From NCBI GenBank assembly GCA_021784615.1, contig JAJYHU010000351.1:1-22456 (forward strand): a DNA stretch of 22,456 nt, given 5' to 3'. The stretch comes from Acidobacteriota bacterium. GTDB lineage: Bacteria > Acidobacteriota > Terriglobia > UBA7540. The notes beneath the pieces are model-generated. The model was not told the DNA's origin. It did no database searches and saw nothing but the letters and a program-made list of their open reading frames with translations. Shown in pieces: positions 22,352-22,456 of the stretch (positions are counted from its first letter, which is position 1; each line of letters starts with the position of its first letter). Both the position numbers and the translations under genes were made by a program.

Positions 22352-22456
22352 TCAGGAGGCGATATCAATTCCCATGCTGCGGGCCGTGCCTTTAATCGTG
22401 GCGATGGCGGCTGCCAGGTCGCGCGCGTTAAGATCGGGGTGCTTCTGTTTGGCAAT
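22352..22456 (-). CDS. rplK: Ribosomal protein L11 (uL11), C-terminal end
   Basis: Only the last 34 codons and the TGA (22352-22354) are present; the gene runs off the right edge. IAKQKHPDLNARDLAAAIAT followed by IKGTARSMGI matches the conserved L11 C-terminus, including the GTARSMGI signature. L11 forms the GTPase-associated centre with 23S rRNA. Its place before rplA is the standard order. The start and any upstream nusG or secE cannot be seen. Confidence 0.93.
   Translation of the reverse strand: MAKQKHPDLNARDLAAAIATIKGTARSMGIDIAS

Overview
This 22.5 kb chromosomal window comes from a GC-rich bacterium. The combination of genes suggests an acidobacterium (Acidobacteriota) or a close relative. 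The pointers are a very long RpoB (1553 aa) with a cysteine-rich insert near its N-terminus, a GH115-type exported glycosidase, a four-helix-bundle (S23/IVP-like) protein and a short zinc-ribbon protein behind rpoC. The phylum is an inference, not a measurement. TAG is an ordinary stop codon here, ending galT, gatC, rpoB, rpoC, rplA and others. I found no tRNA, rRNA, CRISPR array, IS element or phage gene.

Layout, left to right. (1) 93-1424, minus: a DUF1015 (SerK/SbnI-like) protein, divergent from the next block. (2) 1698-4368, plus: a compact run of a GalT-family nucleotidylyltransferase, a HAD phosphatase of the phosphoglycolate phosphatase type, and an exported HEAT-repeat protein whose start overlaps the phosphatase. 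(3) 4513-5082, minus: a Maf nucleotide pyrophosphatase with a perfect TATAAT almost touching its start codon. (4) 5196-7418, plus: an exported GH115-type glycosidase broken by one in-frame TAG at 7164-7166; 83 further in-frame codons still look like protein, and a likely intrinsic terminator follows. (5) 7601-9736, plus: a small DUF721/DciA-like protein, gatC and gatA, with dciA and gatC overlapping as TGATG. (6) 9900-10379, plus: an unrecognised 159-aa protein with a WDPIG...DEYD motif region and more AT-rich codons. (7) 22456 back to 10472, minus: rplK (partial), rplA, rplJ, rplL, rpoB, rpoC, a zinc-ribbon protein and a four-helix-bundle protein.

Block 7 is the core of the window: the ribosomal stalk and L1-arm proteins together with the two largest RNA polymerase subunits, in the standard bacterial order. 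The usual rpsL-rpsG-fusA continuation is missing behind rpoC. The most notable points are the eight-cysteine, probably two-zinc insert in RpoB followed by a stand-alone zinc-ribbon gene behind rpoC, the TTG start of rpoC next to a small hairpin, a GC-only stem-loop enclosing the rpoC stop codon, the very short rplA-rplJ spacer, and the nonsense codon in the GH115 gene.

No stretch longer than 300 bases lacks a gene, unless the GH115 tail beyond its TAG is counted as non-coding. The window holds mainly ordinary housekeeping genes. I did not find a clearly new multi-gene system.
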